Positions 51,154 through 60,278 of a stretch of 64,000 bases of DNA are shown in pieces (position 1 is the stretch's first letter; every line of letters starts with the position of its first letter). A model generated the notes under the pieces. The model had not been told where the DNA came from. It saw only the letters and a list, made by a program, of their open reading frames with translations, and ran no database searches. The DNA comes from Streptomyces sp. HB132 (lineage in GTDB: Bacteria; Actinomycetota; Actinomycetes; Streptomycetales; Streptomycetaceae). The position numbers were made by a program, and so were the translations under genes. The stretch lies in contig NZ_JAFBGA010000005.1 of the NCBI RefSeq assembly GCF_016909575.1, forward strand, positions 310,001-374,000, read 5' to 3'.

Positions 51154-52059
51154 TCAGGGCAACGAGGGCTCCGTGCCCGCCCGCGCGCAGACCGAGGCCG
51201 CGACTCGGGAGGCGAAGGACAGCATGTCCCGTAGCTCCTGCGGATCCGGTGCCGCCGTGAAGGAGCCGAGGGCCCCCATCCGGCTCAGCAGACCCGCCGC
51301 GAACGCGTCACCCGCGCCGATCGTGTTGACCACCTCGACCGGCGGGGCCGCGACGGACACGGGCGGTTCCGTCGCCGTGTACGCCGTACTGCCCCTCGCG
51401 CCCCTTGTGAGAACGACCAGCCGGCCCCCGGCCGCCAGCTTCCGGCAGGTCTCCTCCGGATCCGCTCCCGGCCAGAGCCGCTCCAGGTCCTCGTCGCTGG
51501 CCTTGACGACGTGCGCGAGGCCGCACAGCTCGCGCAGCGCCGCCGAGCCGTGGTCCGCACCGAGGGTGCGGTCCTGGCGGACGTTGGGGTCCACGACGAG
51601 GAGGGAGTGCTCGGCCGCCGCGAGGGCGGTCGCCCGTACGGCAGCCGCCGCCGGCTCGACGACGGCCGCGAGGCCGCCCACGTACACCGCTCCGAACCCG
51701 GCGGCCCGCGCGGACAGGTCCGGCAGCCGGAACGTCGCGGTGTCCTGGAGGTGGAAGTGGTAACCCGTCCCGCCCGCGTCCGGCTCGGCGACGGCCAGCG
51801 CGGTGGGCAGGTCCGAGCGTCCGCAGAGTGCGAGGTCGACCCCGGCGGCCCCCAGCCGTTCCTCGATCATGCGGGCGAATCCGTCGCCGCCGAGGCCACC
51901 GGCGTACGAGACGGGGGTACCGAGCCTCGCCAGCCCGACGGCGACGTTGGCCGGGGCCCCGCCGAACTGGGCGGTCCGCACGCCGCCGTCCCCGGCCACG
52001 GGGACGAGGTCGACGAGTGCCTCGCCGAGCACGAGGACGGCGTCGGGCCCGCCCGTCAC
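51154..52059 (-). CDS. PfkB-family carbohydrate kinase (fructokinase-like)
   Basis: A 301-aa sugar kinase with the N-terminal motif VLGEALVDLVP, FGGAPANVAVGLARLG and the C-terminal catalytic signature NTIGAGDAFAAGLL, in which the Asp is the base. GTG 52059 overlaps the dehydrogenase stop (GTGA). As last gene of a polyol operon after a polyol dehydrogenase, it probably phosphorylates the ketose produced, for example fructose. Confidence 0.92.
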   Translation of the reverse strand: MTGGPDAVLVLGEALVDLVPVAGDGGVRTAQFGGAPANVAVGLARLGTPVSYAGGLGGDGFARMIEERLGAAGVDLALCGRSDLPTALAVAEPDAGGTGYHFHLQDTATFRLPDLSARAAGFGAVYVGGLAAVVEPAAAAVRATALAAAEHSLLVVDPNVRQDRTLGADHGSAALRELCGLAHVVKASDEDLERLWPGADPEETCRKLAAGGRLVVLTRGARGSTAYTATEPPVSVAAPPVEVVNTIGAGDAFAAGLLSRMGALGSFTAAPDPQELRDMLSFASRVAASVCARAGTEPSLP

Positions 52060-53045
52060 GGCTCGACCACGATCTTGCGGCCGATACCGGCCTTGAAGCG
52101 GTCGATGGCCTGCGGGTACTGCGCGAGCGGAAGCCGGTCGCTGATGAAGACCGCCGGGTCGAGGACTCCGGTGGCGAAGAGCGCGGCGGCACGTTCGTAG
52201 CTGTGCAGGACGGCCATGGAGCCGGTGATGGTGATCTCCTGGTTGTAGATGCGGTACGGCTCGATCACCGCCGTCGTCGCGTAGTCGGCGACGCCGAACT
52301 GGAGGAAGGTCCCTCCCTTGGCTACGCGTCCCAGGCCGTCCTGGATGGCTGCCGCGTTGCCCGTGGCGTCGATGACGACGTCCCAGCCGCCGGGGCGGTC
52401 CAGCTCGTCGGCTGCGGCCGCCGAGCGGGAGCAGCCGAGGAGGCTCGCGGTGGCGAGGCGCTCGGGGTTGACGTCCAGGACGTCCACACCGGCCGCCCCG
52501 GTGCGCTTGGCGAGCTCGAGCATCATCAGGCCCATGGTCCCGGAACCGTAGATCAGCACCTCGGCGCCGAGGGTGCTGCTCAGTACGTCGTAGCCCCGGA
52601 CCGCGCAGGACAGCGGCTCGATCAGGGCGGCGTCCTTCACGTCGATGTGCTCGGGCAGCCGGACGCAGTTGGCGACGGGGGCCACGGCGTACTCGGCGGC
52701 GCCGCCGGAGACCGTGACCCCGATCGCCGCCCAGCGTTCGCAGAGGTTGCCGCGTCCGCTGCGGCAGTAGCGGCACTCGTGGCAGTGCAGGGAGGGGTCG
52801 ACGGCGACCCGGTCGCCGATGGCCAGCTCCGTGACGTCGCGTCCGACGCCGACGATCTCCCCGGCGAACTCGTGGCCGGGGACGAGGGGCAGTGTGGGCG
52901 CGAACTCGCCCTGCAGGATGTGCAGATCGGTTCCGCAGAGCCCACAGGAGGCTACGGACACGACGACGTCGCGAGGGCCGGGGGTGGGGTCGGGGACGGT
53001 GGTGACGGAGACCTTGCCGGGGGCTTCGACGATCGCTGCCTGCAT
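52056..53045 (-). CDS. Zinc-dependent polyol dehydrogenase (MDR family)
   Basis: A 329-aa medium-chain dehydrogenase. Catalytic zinc ligands are in GLCGTDLHI and GHEFAGEI; structural zinc cysteines are in CHECRYCRSGRGNLC (four Cys); the coenzyme site is YGSGTMGLMM. It resembles sorbitol/arabitol-type dehydrogenases that oxidise a polyol to a ketose with NAD. The start overlaps the permease stop by one base (TAATG). With the flanking transporter and kinase it completes uptake, oxidation and phosphorylation. Confidence 0.92.
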   Translation of the reverse strand: MQAAIVEAPGKVSVTTVPDPTPGPRDVVVSVASCGLCGTDLHILQGEFAPTLPLVPGHEFAGEIVGVGRDVTELAIGDRVAVDPSLHCHECRYCRSGRGNLCERWAAIGVTVSGGAAEYAVAPVANCVRLPEHIDVKDAALIEPLSCAVRGYDVLSSTLGAEVLIYGSGTMGLMMLELAKRTGAAGVDVLDVNPERLATASLLGCSRSAAAADELDRPGGWDVVIDATGNAAAIQDGLGRVAKGGTFLQFGVADYATTAVIEPYRIYNQEITITGSMAVLHSYERAAALFATGVLDPAVFISDRLPLAQYPQAIDRFKAGIGRKIVVEP

Positions 53046-53923
53046 TATTTCACTGCTCCGAGAGACAGGCCCTGGACGAGTTTGTCCTGGGCGGCGTAGC
53101 CGGCGGCGAGCACCGGCAGGGACACGACTACGGACGCGGCGCACAGCTGGGCGAGGAAGAGGCCCTGGCTGGTGACGAATCCGGTGAGGAAGACGGGTGC
53201 GGTCTGGGCGACGACGCCGGTGAGCACCCGTGCGAAGAGCAGTTCGTTCCAGCTGAAGATGAAGCAGATCAGGGCGGTGGCGGCGATTCCGGGCGCGGCC
53301 ATCGGCGCGACGACCCTGGCCAGGACGGTCGGCAGCCTCGCGCCGTCCACCTGGGCGGCCTCGATGACGGACACCGGCACGTCCGCGAGGAAGGACTGCA
53401 TCATCCAGACGGCGATCGGCAGGTTCATCGAGGTGTAGAGCAGGACGAGGAGCCAGATGTTGTCCAGCATCCCGGCGTTCTTGGCGAACAGGTAGACGGG
53501 GAGGAGTCCGGCGACGACGGGCAGCATCTTCGTGGAGAGGAAGAAGAACATGACGTCCGTCCACTTGCGGACGCGCCGGATGGAGAGGGCGTACGCCGCC
53601 GGGAGTGCCAGCAGGAGCACCAGGACCGTGGAGAAGAAGGAGGCGCCGAGGGAGTTGAGCAGGGGCGGCCACGGGGTGACCCCGGTGTCGGCGCCGAAGA
53701 AGGCCCGGTAGCCGTCCAGGGTGAGCGGTGCGAAGAGGGAGGGCGGGTTCGTCGCGGCGTCCGACTCCGCGTGCAGCGAAGTCAGCAGCATCCAGAGCGC
53801 GGGCAGGCAGAAGGCGAGTCCCGCGGCCCAGGCCAGCAGGCCGAGCGCGGCGGAGCGCCGGCCGGCCCTGCGCGGGACGCGCGGCGCGGACGGGGCCTGC
53901 GCCGGGGCGTTTGTGGTGGTCAT
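53045..53923 (-). CDS. Polyol/sugar ABC transporter permease (CUT1, MalG-like)
   Basis: A 292-aa membrane protein with six helices and the EAA loop (VIEAAQVDGARLPTVLARVV), which docks the ATPase. Its position and look match SmoG-type permeases of sorbitol/mannitol uptake. It overlaps the partner permease gene by four bases. No ATPase gene is in the operon. Confidence 0.92.
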   Translation of the reverse strand: MTTTNAPAQAPSAPRVPRRAGRRSAALGLLAWAAGLAFCLPALWMLLTSLHAESDAATNPPSLFAPLTLDGYRAFFGADTGVTPWPPLLNSLGASFFSTVLVLLLALPAAYALSIRRVRKWTDVMFFFLSTKMLPVVAGLLPVYLFAKNAGMLDNIWLLVLLYTSMNLPIAVWMMQSFLADVPVSVIEAAQVDGARLPTVLARVVAPMAAPGIAATALICFIFSWNELLFARVLTGVVAQTAPVFLTGFVTSQGLFLAQLCAASVVVSLPVLAAGYAAQDKLVQGLSLGAVK

Positions 53924-54885
53924 GCGCGGTTCGCCTCCTCGCTGAAGAGGGACGAGACGGTCCGGAGCGCGAAGGTGGCGATGATGATCGTGCCGATCAC
54001 CACGACGACTCCCGCGGCGGACGCCAGTCCGTATTCATGAGCCTGGTAGAAGGTCTGGTAGATCGTGTACGGAAGGTTGGCGGTGCCGAGTCCGCCGGCG
54101 GTGATCGTGAACACCGCGTCGAAGTTCTGCACGATGTACACGGCGCCGAGCAGCACCCCGAGTTCGAGGTACCGGCGCAGGTGCGGCAGGGTCAGGTAAC
54201 GGAAGGTCTGCCAGGCACTCGCGCCGTCGAGGCGCGCGGCCTCGACGACCTCGGCGGGCCGGCTCTGGAGGCCCGCGAGCAGGATCAGCATCATGAACGG
54301 CGTCCACTGCCAGACCAGGGCGGCGACGACCGCGAGGAGCGGCATCTCCGCGATCCAGTCCGGCTGGCTCGGGGACGTGTCGCCGAACAGCTCACCGACC
54401 CAGCTCAGCGCTCCGTTGAAAAGGCCGTACTCCGGGTTGTAGAGCGCGTGCTTCCACAGCAGGGCGGCGGATACGGGAACGATCAGGAACGGGGTGATGA
54501 GCAGGGTGCGGACCATGCCGCGGCCGAAGAACTTTCGGTCCAGGAGCAGCGCGAGGGCCAGTCCGATGACGACGGTGGCGATGACGACACTCGCGGTCAG
54601 CAGGATCGTGGTGAGGACCGAGTCACGGAGGGCGGCGTCGGTGAAGACGGACGCGTAGTTGTCGAGCCCGTTGAAGGCGCGCTTGTCGGGGTTGAGCGAG
54701 TTCCAGTCGAAGAGGGAGATCACCAGGGTCGCCACGAACGGCAGCTGGGTGACGACGATCAGGAAGACCAGGGCGGGCAGGAGCGGGGCCCTGGTGGCCC
54801 AGGCCCGTGGGCCTGTCTTCTTCGGCCGCGGCGGGACGGCCGTCCCGGGCGGTGACTGGGGTGTGGTGCCGACTGCTGTGGTCAT
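53920..54885 (-). CDS. Polyol/sugar ABC transporter permease (CUT1, MalF-like)
   Basis: A 321-aa six-helix membrane protein with EAA loop VVEAARLDGASAWQTFRYLT. The leader LPALVFLIVVTQLPFVATL begins helix 1. It overlaps the binding-protein gene upstream and its partner permease downstream by four bases each, so stoichiometric translation is likely. Confidence 0.92.
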   Translation of the reverse strand: MTTAVGTTPQSPPGTAVPPRPKKTGPRAWATRAPLLPALVFLIVVTQLPFVATLVISLFDWNSLNPDKRAFNGLDNYASVFTDAALRDSVLTTILLTASVVIATVVIGLALALLLDRKFFGRGMVRTLLITPFLIVPVSAALLWKHALYNPEYGLFNGALSWVGELFGDTSPSQPDWIAEMPLLAVVAALVWQWTPFMMLILLAGLQSRPAEVVEAARLDGASAWQTFRYLTLPHLRRYLELGVLLGAVYIVQNFDAVFTITAGGLGTANLPYTIYQTFYQAHEYGLASAAGVVVVIGTIIIATFALRTVSSLFSEEANRA

Positions 54886-56240
54886 CGGTACTCCTTGGCG
54901 ACCTGCTCGGCCAGCTTCTGGGAGGTGGCCAGCGCCTTGTCGACGGACTGGCGGCCGGCGATGGCCGCGCTGATCTCCTGCGCGACCCTGGTGCCGAGAT
55001 CGGTGAACTCGGGAATGCCGACGAACTGGATGCCGGGCACGGGGCGCGGCTGGGTGCCCGGGTTCTTCGGGTCGGCGCCGGAGATGGCCTGTTCGGTGAC
55101 GTCGGCGAAGGCGCCCGCCGCCTCGAGGTATTCGGGGTTGTCGTAGGTGGAGGCCCGTTTGCCGGCCGGTGCGTTGGACCATCCGCTGGTCTCCCCGACA
55201 AGCGACTCGTACTCCTTGCTGGAGGCCCAGGAGACGAACTTCCACGCGTCGTCGGACTTCTTGGATGCCTTCTGGATGCCCCACGCCCAGGTGTAGAGCC
55301 AGCCCGAGCTCTTGGTCTCCTCGACCGGGGCGGGCACGTAGCCGATCTTCCCCTTGACCGGTGAGCCGTCCGCCTCCAGGGAACCGGCGCCGGCCGTGGC
55401 GTCGTACCACATGGCGGTCTTGCCCTGCGTCATGTTGTTGAGGCACTCGGCGTACCCGGCCTGGGAGGCGCCGCGCTCCCCGTGCTTGCGTACGAGGTCG
55501 ACGTAGAACTCCGTGGCCTTCTTGAACTCGGGTGAGGTGAGCTGGGGTTTCCAGTCCTCGGTGAACCAGGTGCCGCCCATGGTGTTGACGACGGTGGTGA
55601 GCGGGGCCATGAGCTCGCCCCAGCCCGGGAGTCCGCGCAGGCAGATGCCCTTCATACCCGGCTCGGCGCCGTCCGCCTCGGCGGCGAGGCCGGCCACCTC
55701 CTTCCAGGTGGGGTGCGCGGGCATCGACAGGCCCTTCGCGTCGAAGACGTCCTTGCGGTACATGAGGAAGGACGACTCCCCGTAGAAGGGCTGGGCGTAG
55801 AGCTTGCCCTCGGCGGTGAGCGACTCCCGCAGCGGTTCGAGGATGTCGTCCTGGTCGAAATCGGTGTCCTCGGCCGCGTAGGTGTCGAGCGGGTGCAGCC
55901 AGTCGTTCTTCGCGAAGAAGGGCACCTCGAAGTTGCTGATGGTGCCGACGTCGTACTGTCCGGCCTGGTTGGAGAAGTCCTGGCTGATCTTGTCGCGGAC
56001 GTCGTTCTCCGGAAGCACGGTGAAGTGCACCTTGATGCCGGTCTCCTCGGTGAAGTGCTCGGCGGTGAGCTTCTGCAGTTCGACCATCTGCGGGTTGTTC
56101 ACCATGAGTACGTTCAGTGCGTCGCCCCCTCCGAACGCGGTTCCGCCCGCTCCGGCACATCCGGCGGCGAGGAAGGTCATCACTGCCGTGCCCGCGACCG
56201 CACGCACGCGGGTCCCACGGCGTCGTTGCTGGTGGGGCAT
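54882..56240 (-). CDS. Polyol/sugar-binding lipoprotein (CUT1)
   Basis: A 452-aa exported lipoprotein: the signal ends in a lipobox (FLAAGC). The body is a family-1 solute-binding fold with FTEETGIKVHFTVLPENDVRDK split over LTAEHFTEETGIKV and FTVLPENDVRDKIS, and YGESSFLMYRKDVFD. It resembles SmoE/MtlE polyol-binding proteins. ATG 56240 is preceded by AGGAGA. First gene of the operon downstream of the DeoR gene. Confidence 0.92.
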   Translation of the reverse strand: MPHQQRRRGTRVRAVAGTAVMTFLAAGCAGAGGTAFGGGDALNVLMVNNPQMVELQKLTAEHFTEETGIKVHFTVLPENDVRDKISQDFSNQAGQYDVGTISNFEVPFFAKNDWLHPLDTYAAEDTDFDQDDILEPLRESLTAEGKLYAQPFYGESSFLMYRKDVFDAKGLSMPAHPTWKEVAGLAAEADGAEPGMKGICLRGLPGWGELMAPLTTVVNTMGGTWFTEDWKPQLTSPEFKKATEFYVDLVRKHGERGASQAGYAECLNNMTQGKTAMWYDATAGAGSLEADGSPVKGKIGYVPAPVEETKSSGWLYTWAWGIQKASKKSDDAWKFVSWASSKEYESLVGETSGWSNAPAGKRASTYDNPEYLEAAGAFADVTEQAISGADPKNPGTQPRPVPGIQFVGIPEFTDLGTRVAQEISAAIAGRQSVDKALATSQKLAEQVAKEYR

Positions 56241-56406
56241 AAATTCTCCTGATCGGTCGTAGCGGCTCGTGGATCGATGTCCGCCCGTGCCCTGGTTCTC
56301 CTGTCGGCTCCGGGCATGGCGGGGCTGCCCTCCGGCCTCCGACGGGAGCGGGGAGGTGAGCGGGGTGGGGTGGGGTCGGTGGCTCCGGGGCCGCCGTCGG
56401 GTGGTG

Positions 56407-57168
56407 TCAGACTCTGATGACGTTCGGGCCGAGCAGGGAGTAGCGCTGGGCCTCCGCCGACGACAGACCGGTGTCGGTGACGATCGCCTCGAAGTCGTCC
56501 ACACCCGCGAAACGGCAGAAGCTCACCGCTCCGAACTTCGAGTGGACACCGGCGAAGACACGGCGGCGGGCACTGCGCATGGCCTGCGCCTTGACCTCGC
56601 CGACCGCCGGGTCGGGGGTGGTCAGGCCGTACTGGCGGGAGATGCCGTTCGCACCGACGTACGCCAGGTCGATGACGAAGTCGGCGAGCATGCGGGTGGC
56701 CCAGTGGTCGACGGTCGCCATGGTGCTGCCGCGCAGGCGCCCGCCGAGCAGGAGCACCGCGGTCTTCTCGGCGTCCGCGAGGACCGTCGCGACGGCCAGG
56801 GACGCGGTGACCACGGTCAGCGGCCGGTCTCGGGGAAGGGCCTCGGCGATGAGCTGCGGGGTGAACCCCTCGTCGACGAAGACCGTCTCGGCGTCGCCGA
56901 GCAGGTCGGCGGCGGCCGTCGCGATCCGTGACTTCTGGGGCACGTGGTGCGTGGTGCGCATCGCCAGTGTGGTTTCGAACCCGGCGCTCTCGACCGGGTA
57001 CGCACCACCGTGCGTGCGACGTACGAGCCCGTGCTCCTCGAGGGTGTGCAGATCGCGCCTGATGGTCTCCTTGGCCACCTGGAACCGTTCGGCCAGCCGG
57101 TTCACGTCGACCGCCCCGTCCTGTCGGGCCGTCTCGAGTATCCCTCGTCGGCGTTCCTCGGTGCCCAC
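56407..57168 (-). CDS. DeoR-family regulator of the polyol operon
   Basis: A 253-aa repressor with a winged HTH (VNRLAERFQVAKETIRRDL, then GLVRRTHGGAYP) and a DeoR effector domain that binds a phosphorylated sugar (FVDEGFTPQLIAEAL, then VLLLGGRLRGST). GTG 57168 is the start. It lies directly upstream of the transporter operon on the same strand, 166 bp away, and probably represses it until the ketose phosphate builds up. Confidence 0.92.
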   Translation of the reverse strand: MGTEERRRGILETARQDGAVDVNRLAERFQVAKETIRRDLHTLEEHGLVRRTHGGAYPVESAGFETTLAMRTTHHVPQKSRIATAAADLLGDAETVFVDEGFTPQLIAEALPRDRPLTVVTASLAVATVLADAEKTAVLLLGGRLRGSTMATVDHWATRMLADFVIDLAYVGANGISRQYGLTTPDPAVGEVKAQAMRSARRRVFAGVHSKFGAVSFCRFAGVDDFEAIVTDTGLSSAEAQRYSLLGPNVIRV

Positions 57169-57607
57169 GACACCTTCCCTGCGCTAGTGGAGTCGATGTG
57201 GTTCCCGGCGTCCGTTCGGGCCCACGCATTGTTTGTACAAGCTGAAACGTCTGTTCGGCCAGTTCCTTCGCGCCACGGCCTGTGCCCGATCATGCCCGTT
57301 TCGCCACGGGGACCGGCGCTGGTGGCCGGACCGGACGGGCGCCCGGGCGGCCGGGCAACGCCTGATTCGCCCGGGACCGCGCCCGTTTCGCGCCCGACAG
57401 CGGTCACAGAGATGTCGGGACGTCTAGCACAGGCGCCCCGGCACCGCATCGACAACAGCCCGCAAATGTCCAATTGCACACATCAATGCCTGATTTCGGC
57501 CAACAATTCACGCCTGATGTCTCTTCGGGCAACCTCCGGTCGTGGTTGTCGTCTCTCACGGGCAAAGCGACTCCACCGCCCCAGGGGCACTCGGACATCG
57601 GAGAACG
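57169..57607. promoter_or_regulatory. Divergent promoter region, DeoR and lysyl-oxidase-like genes
   Basis: This 439-bp gap holds the palindrome TTGTACAA at 57233-57240, 65 bp upstream of the DeoR start, a candidate DeoR site. The AT-rich stretch 57460-57530 probably contains the promoter of the lysyl-oxidase-like gene. No gene seen. Confidence 0.5.
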
Positions 57608-59314
57608 ATGAGCACCAGCACCCCCCGCACCAGACTCCGGCGGCCCGCGGTCGCGGCAGCCGCCGCGATCACCGTGATCGCCGGCGTCGTCGCCGCCGCG
57701 CCCGACGCCGGGCAGAAGGCTCCCGTACCGTGGCTCGGCCTGGTCGCCGCGTCGAAGTCCGTGACGCTCGACTCGTGGAAGGAGGACCCGGGCGTCTATC
57801 TGGACCTCGGGACGTATCTCACGGCCTCCGGGGCCCCGTTGGAACTGCGGGTGACGCGGAAGAGCTACAAGGACCCGGTCGTCGCCACCCAGATCATCCG
57901 CAAGGGGAACAAGACCCGCACCAGGGCCCTCCCCCAGGACCTGGTGAAGGATTTCTCCGGGCTGCCGGACTTCGTCCACATCACGGTCCGGGACGGTGCG
58001 GGCAAGGCGGTGGTGAGCCGTACGGAGCCGTTCTGCCCGAACAACGCGTCGGGCAGGATCCTGCCCGACGCCCCGGCCACGTCGAAGTATCCCGAGAGCT
58101 GCCCGACGAACCCCTTCACGCTCGGCTCCGTGTGGGGCGTCGAGAACGGCTGGGCGTCCAACACCTACGCCGGCTACTACTCGGCGCCGGTCGCGCTCCC
58201 GGCCGGGAAGTACACCGCCGAGGTGACGGTCACCAAGCGGTACCGCGACCTTTTCAAGATCGCCGACAAGCCGCAGACCGTCAACGTGACCGTGCGAGAA
58301 CGCAGTTGGGAGGACGAGAGTTCGGCCCCCGCACCGGGCACCCGCTCCGCGTCCGGGCACGCGGCCCACGAGGCCGGTCACGCGGGCCACACCGCGGCAC
58401 GCACCCCCGCTCCGTCCTCCGCGACCACCGGTGCGGGCCCCTCGTACAACGTCGGTCACGGGCCCCACCCGCCGGCGCCCGCCGCCGTGCCCTGGGCCGA
58501 CGCGCGCGAAGGTTTCCGGTCTGCCCGGGGCGACGGGCCGGGACGCACGGACGGCTCCCGGCAGGCACCCGCGGCGCGGCCCGCCGACCGGCGTCCTACG
58601 GGTACGGCCTCGGTGCCGGACGTACCCAAGCCCGACCTGCGATCCCTTCCCGCCTACGGCATCACCATCGGCGAGGGTGACACCGGCACGCCGGGCAAGG
58701 ACTACCTGGCCTTCAGCGCCAACGTGTGGAACGCGGGCCCCGCGCAGCTGGTGGTGGACGGATTCCGCAAGCCGGGCAACGAACTGATGGACGCCTACCA
58801 GTACTTCTACGACGCCTCGGGCAAGCAGGTCGGTTACACCCCGACCGGCACCATGGAGTGGGATCCGCGTCCAGGTCATGAGCACTGGCACTTCACCGAC
58901 TTCGCGAGCTACCGGCTCCTGAAGGCCGACAAGAAGGAGACGGTACGCAGCGGCAAGGAGGCCTTCTGCCTGGCCAACACCGACGCCGTCGACTACACGG
59001 TGAAGAACGCGAACTGGCACCCGGGCAACACGGACCTGTCCACGGCCTGCGGCCAGGAGAACTCCATCTCCGTACGGGAGGTGCTCGACGTGGGCTCCGG
59101 TGACACGTACACCCAGGACCTTCCGGGCCAGTCCTTCGACATCACCGGTCTCGCCAACGGCACGTACTACATCCAGGTGCTGGCCAACCCGGAGAAGCGG
59201 CTCGAGGAGACGAACCTCGGCAACAACAGCGCCCTGCGCAAGGTGGTCCTGGGCGGGAAGCCCGGCGCCCGCACGGTGACCGTGCCCAAGCACGACCTGG
59301 TCGAGGCCCCCTGA
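57608..59314 (+). CDS. Secreted lysyl-oxidase-like copper protein
   Basis: A 568-aa exported protein. After a signal (RRPAVAAAAAITVIAGVVAA) comes an unassigned beta-rich region (about 40-240), a His/Ala/Pro-rich low-complexity linker (about 245-345), then a lysyl-oxidase-type domain (about 350-560). The copper-binding cluster is GHEHWHFTDFASYRL, where His residues match the family; the C-terminal NPEKRLEETNLGNNSA also fits. Lysyl oxidases deaminate lysine side chains and cross-link proteins; some streptomycete copper oxidases act in morphogenesis. ATG 57608 is the chosen start. Confidence 0.83.
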   Translation: MSTSTPRTRLRRPAVAAAAAITVIAGVVAAAPDAGQKAPVPWLGLVAASKSVTLDSWKEDPGVYLDLGTYLTASGAPLELRVTRKSYKDPVVATQIIRKGNKTRTRALPQDLVKDFSGLPDFVHITVRDGAGKAVVSRTEPFCPNNASGRILPDAPATSKYPESCPTNPFTLGSVWGVENGWASNTYAGYYSAPVALPAGKYTAEVTVTKRYRDLFKIADKPQTVNVTVRERSWEDESSAPAPGTRSASGHAAHEAGHAGHTAARTPAPSSATTGAGPSYNVGHGPHPPAPAAVPWADAREGFRSARGDGPGRTDGSRQAPAARPADRRPTGTASVPDVPKPDLRSLPAYGITIGEGDTGTPGKDYLAFSANVWNAGPAQLVVDGFRKPGNELMDAYQYFYDASGKQVGYTPTGTMEWDPRPGHEHWHFTDFASYRLLKADKKETVRSGKEAFCLANTDAVDYTVKNANWHPGNTDLSTACGQENSISVREVLDVGSGDTYTQDLPGQSFDITGLANGTYYIQVLANPEKRLEETNLGNNSALRKVVLGGKPGARTVTVPKHDLVEAP

Positions 59315-59329
59315 CACGGCCCCGCCCGC

Positions 59330-59365
59330 GCGGCGCCCCCGGGAGACCTCCCCCGGGGGCGCCGC
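59330..59365. terminator. Terminator of the lysyl-oxidase-like gene
   Basis: GCGGCGCCCCCGGG pairs exactly with CCCGGGGGCGCCGC (14 bp) around an 8-nt loop, 16 bp after the stop. Confidence 0.85.
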
Positions 59366-59467
59366 ACCGGCACGAGACGACGAGGTCAACGACTGCCGTC
59401 CGGGCACGAGTTGCTGTGGCAGACTTCGCAGGCGGACCGGTTCACCTCACCTGCAACGGAGCTCGTC

Positions 59468-60253
59468 ATGACGACTGGGACACCTCTGCCCCCGATAGAC
59501 ACCAGCAGGCCCCACTCGGCACGCGTCTACGACTCGCTGCTCGGCGGCAAGGACAACTACCCGGTGGACCAGGCCGTGGCCCAGCAACTGCCGGCCGAGG
59601 CGAAGGCCGGGGCGTTCCAGAACCGTGCCTTCATGAACCGCGCGACGGCCTGGCTCGCCGGCGAGGGCATCGGTCAGTTCCTCGACATCGGCACGGGCAT
59701 CCCGACCGAGCCGAACCTGCACCAGACGGCCCAGGAGATCAATCCGCGGTCGCGGGTCGTCTACTGCGACAACGACCCCATCGTCCTGCGGCACGCGGAG
59801 GCCCTCCTCATCAGCCGTCCGGAGGGTGCCACGGACTACGTGCACGCGGATGTGCTCGAGCCCGCCACGATCATCGAGGCGGCCCGCAAGGTCCTGGACT
59901 TCGACCGGCCCATCGCCCTGTCGCTCCTGGGCCTCCTCCACTTCCTCCCCGACGACCTGGACCCCCGGGCCATCGTGCGTACGCTGGCGGCCACCCTTCC
60001 GTCCGGCAGTTACGTGGTGCTGTCCCAGGGCGCCTCGGACGTGAACCCCGAGCGCGGGGAACGGGGCGCGGCCGAGTACGGCAAGGGCGGCATCCGGCTG
60101 GCGCTGCGCACACGCGCCGAGTTCGCCCGGTTCTTCGACGGCCTGGACATCGTCGAGCCCGGGCTCGTGACGGCTCCCGAGTGGTTCCGCGGCACACCGG
60201 CCCCCCGGCCGGAGCTGAGCGGCGTCTACGTCGCGGTCGCCCGTATCCCGTAA
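59468..60253 (+). CDS. S-adenosyl methyltransferase, DUF574 type
   Basis: A 261-aa protein with the opening DTSRPHSARVYDSLLGGKDN typical of the actinobacterial S-adenosyl methyltransferase family (PF04672), the SAM motif FLDIGTGIP and VVYCDNDPIVL. Family members are abundant in Streptomyces and largely unassigned. ATG 59468 follows GGAG. Another methyltransferase gene starts 25 bp downstream, so the two likely form an operon. Confidence 0.9.
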   Translation: MTTGTPLPPIDTSRPHSARVYDSLLGGKDNYPVDQAVAQQLPAEAKAGAFQNRAFMNRATAWLAGEGIGQFLDIGTGIPTEPNLHQTAQEINPRSRVVYCDNDPIVLRHAEALLISRPEGATDYVHADVLEPATIIEAARKVLDFDRPIALSLLGLLHFLPDDLDPRAIVRTLAATLPSGSYVVLSQGASDVNPERGERGAAEYGKGGIRLALRTRAEFARFFDGLDIVEPGLVTAPEWFRGTPAPRPELSGVYVAVARIP

Positions 60254-60278
60254 CAGCGGTCCGGAAGGGGACGTACTC

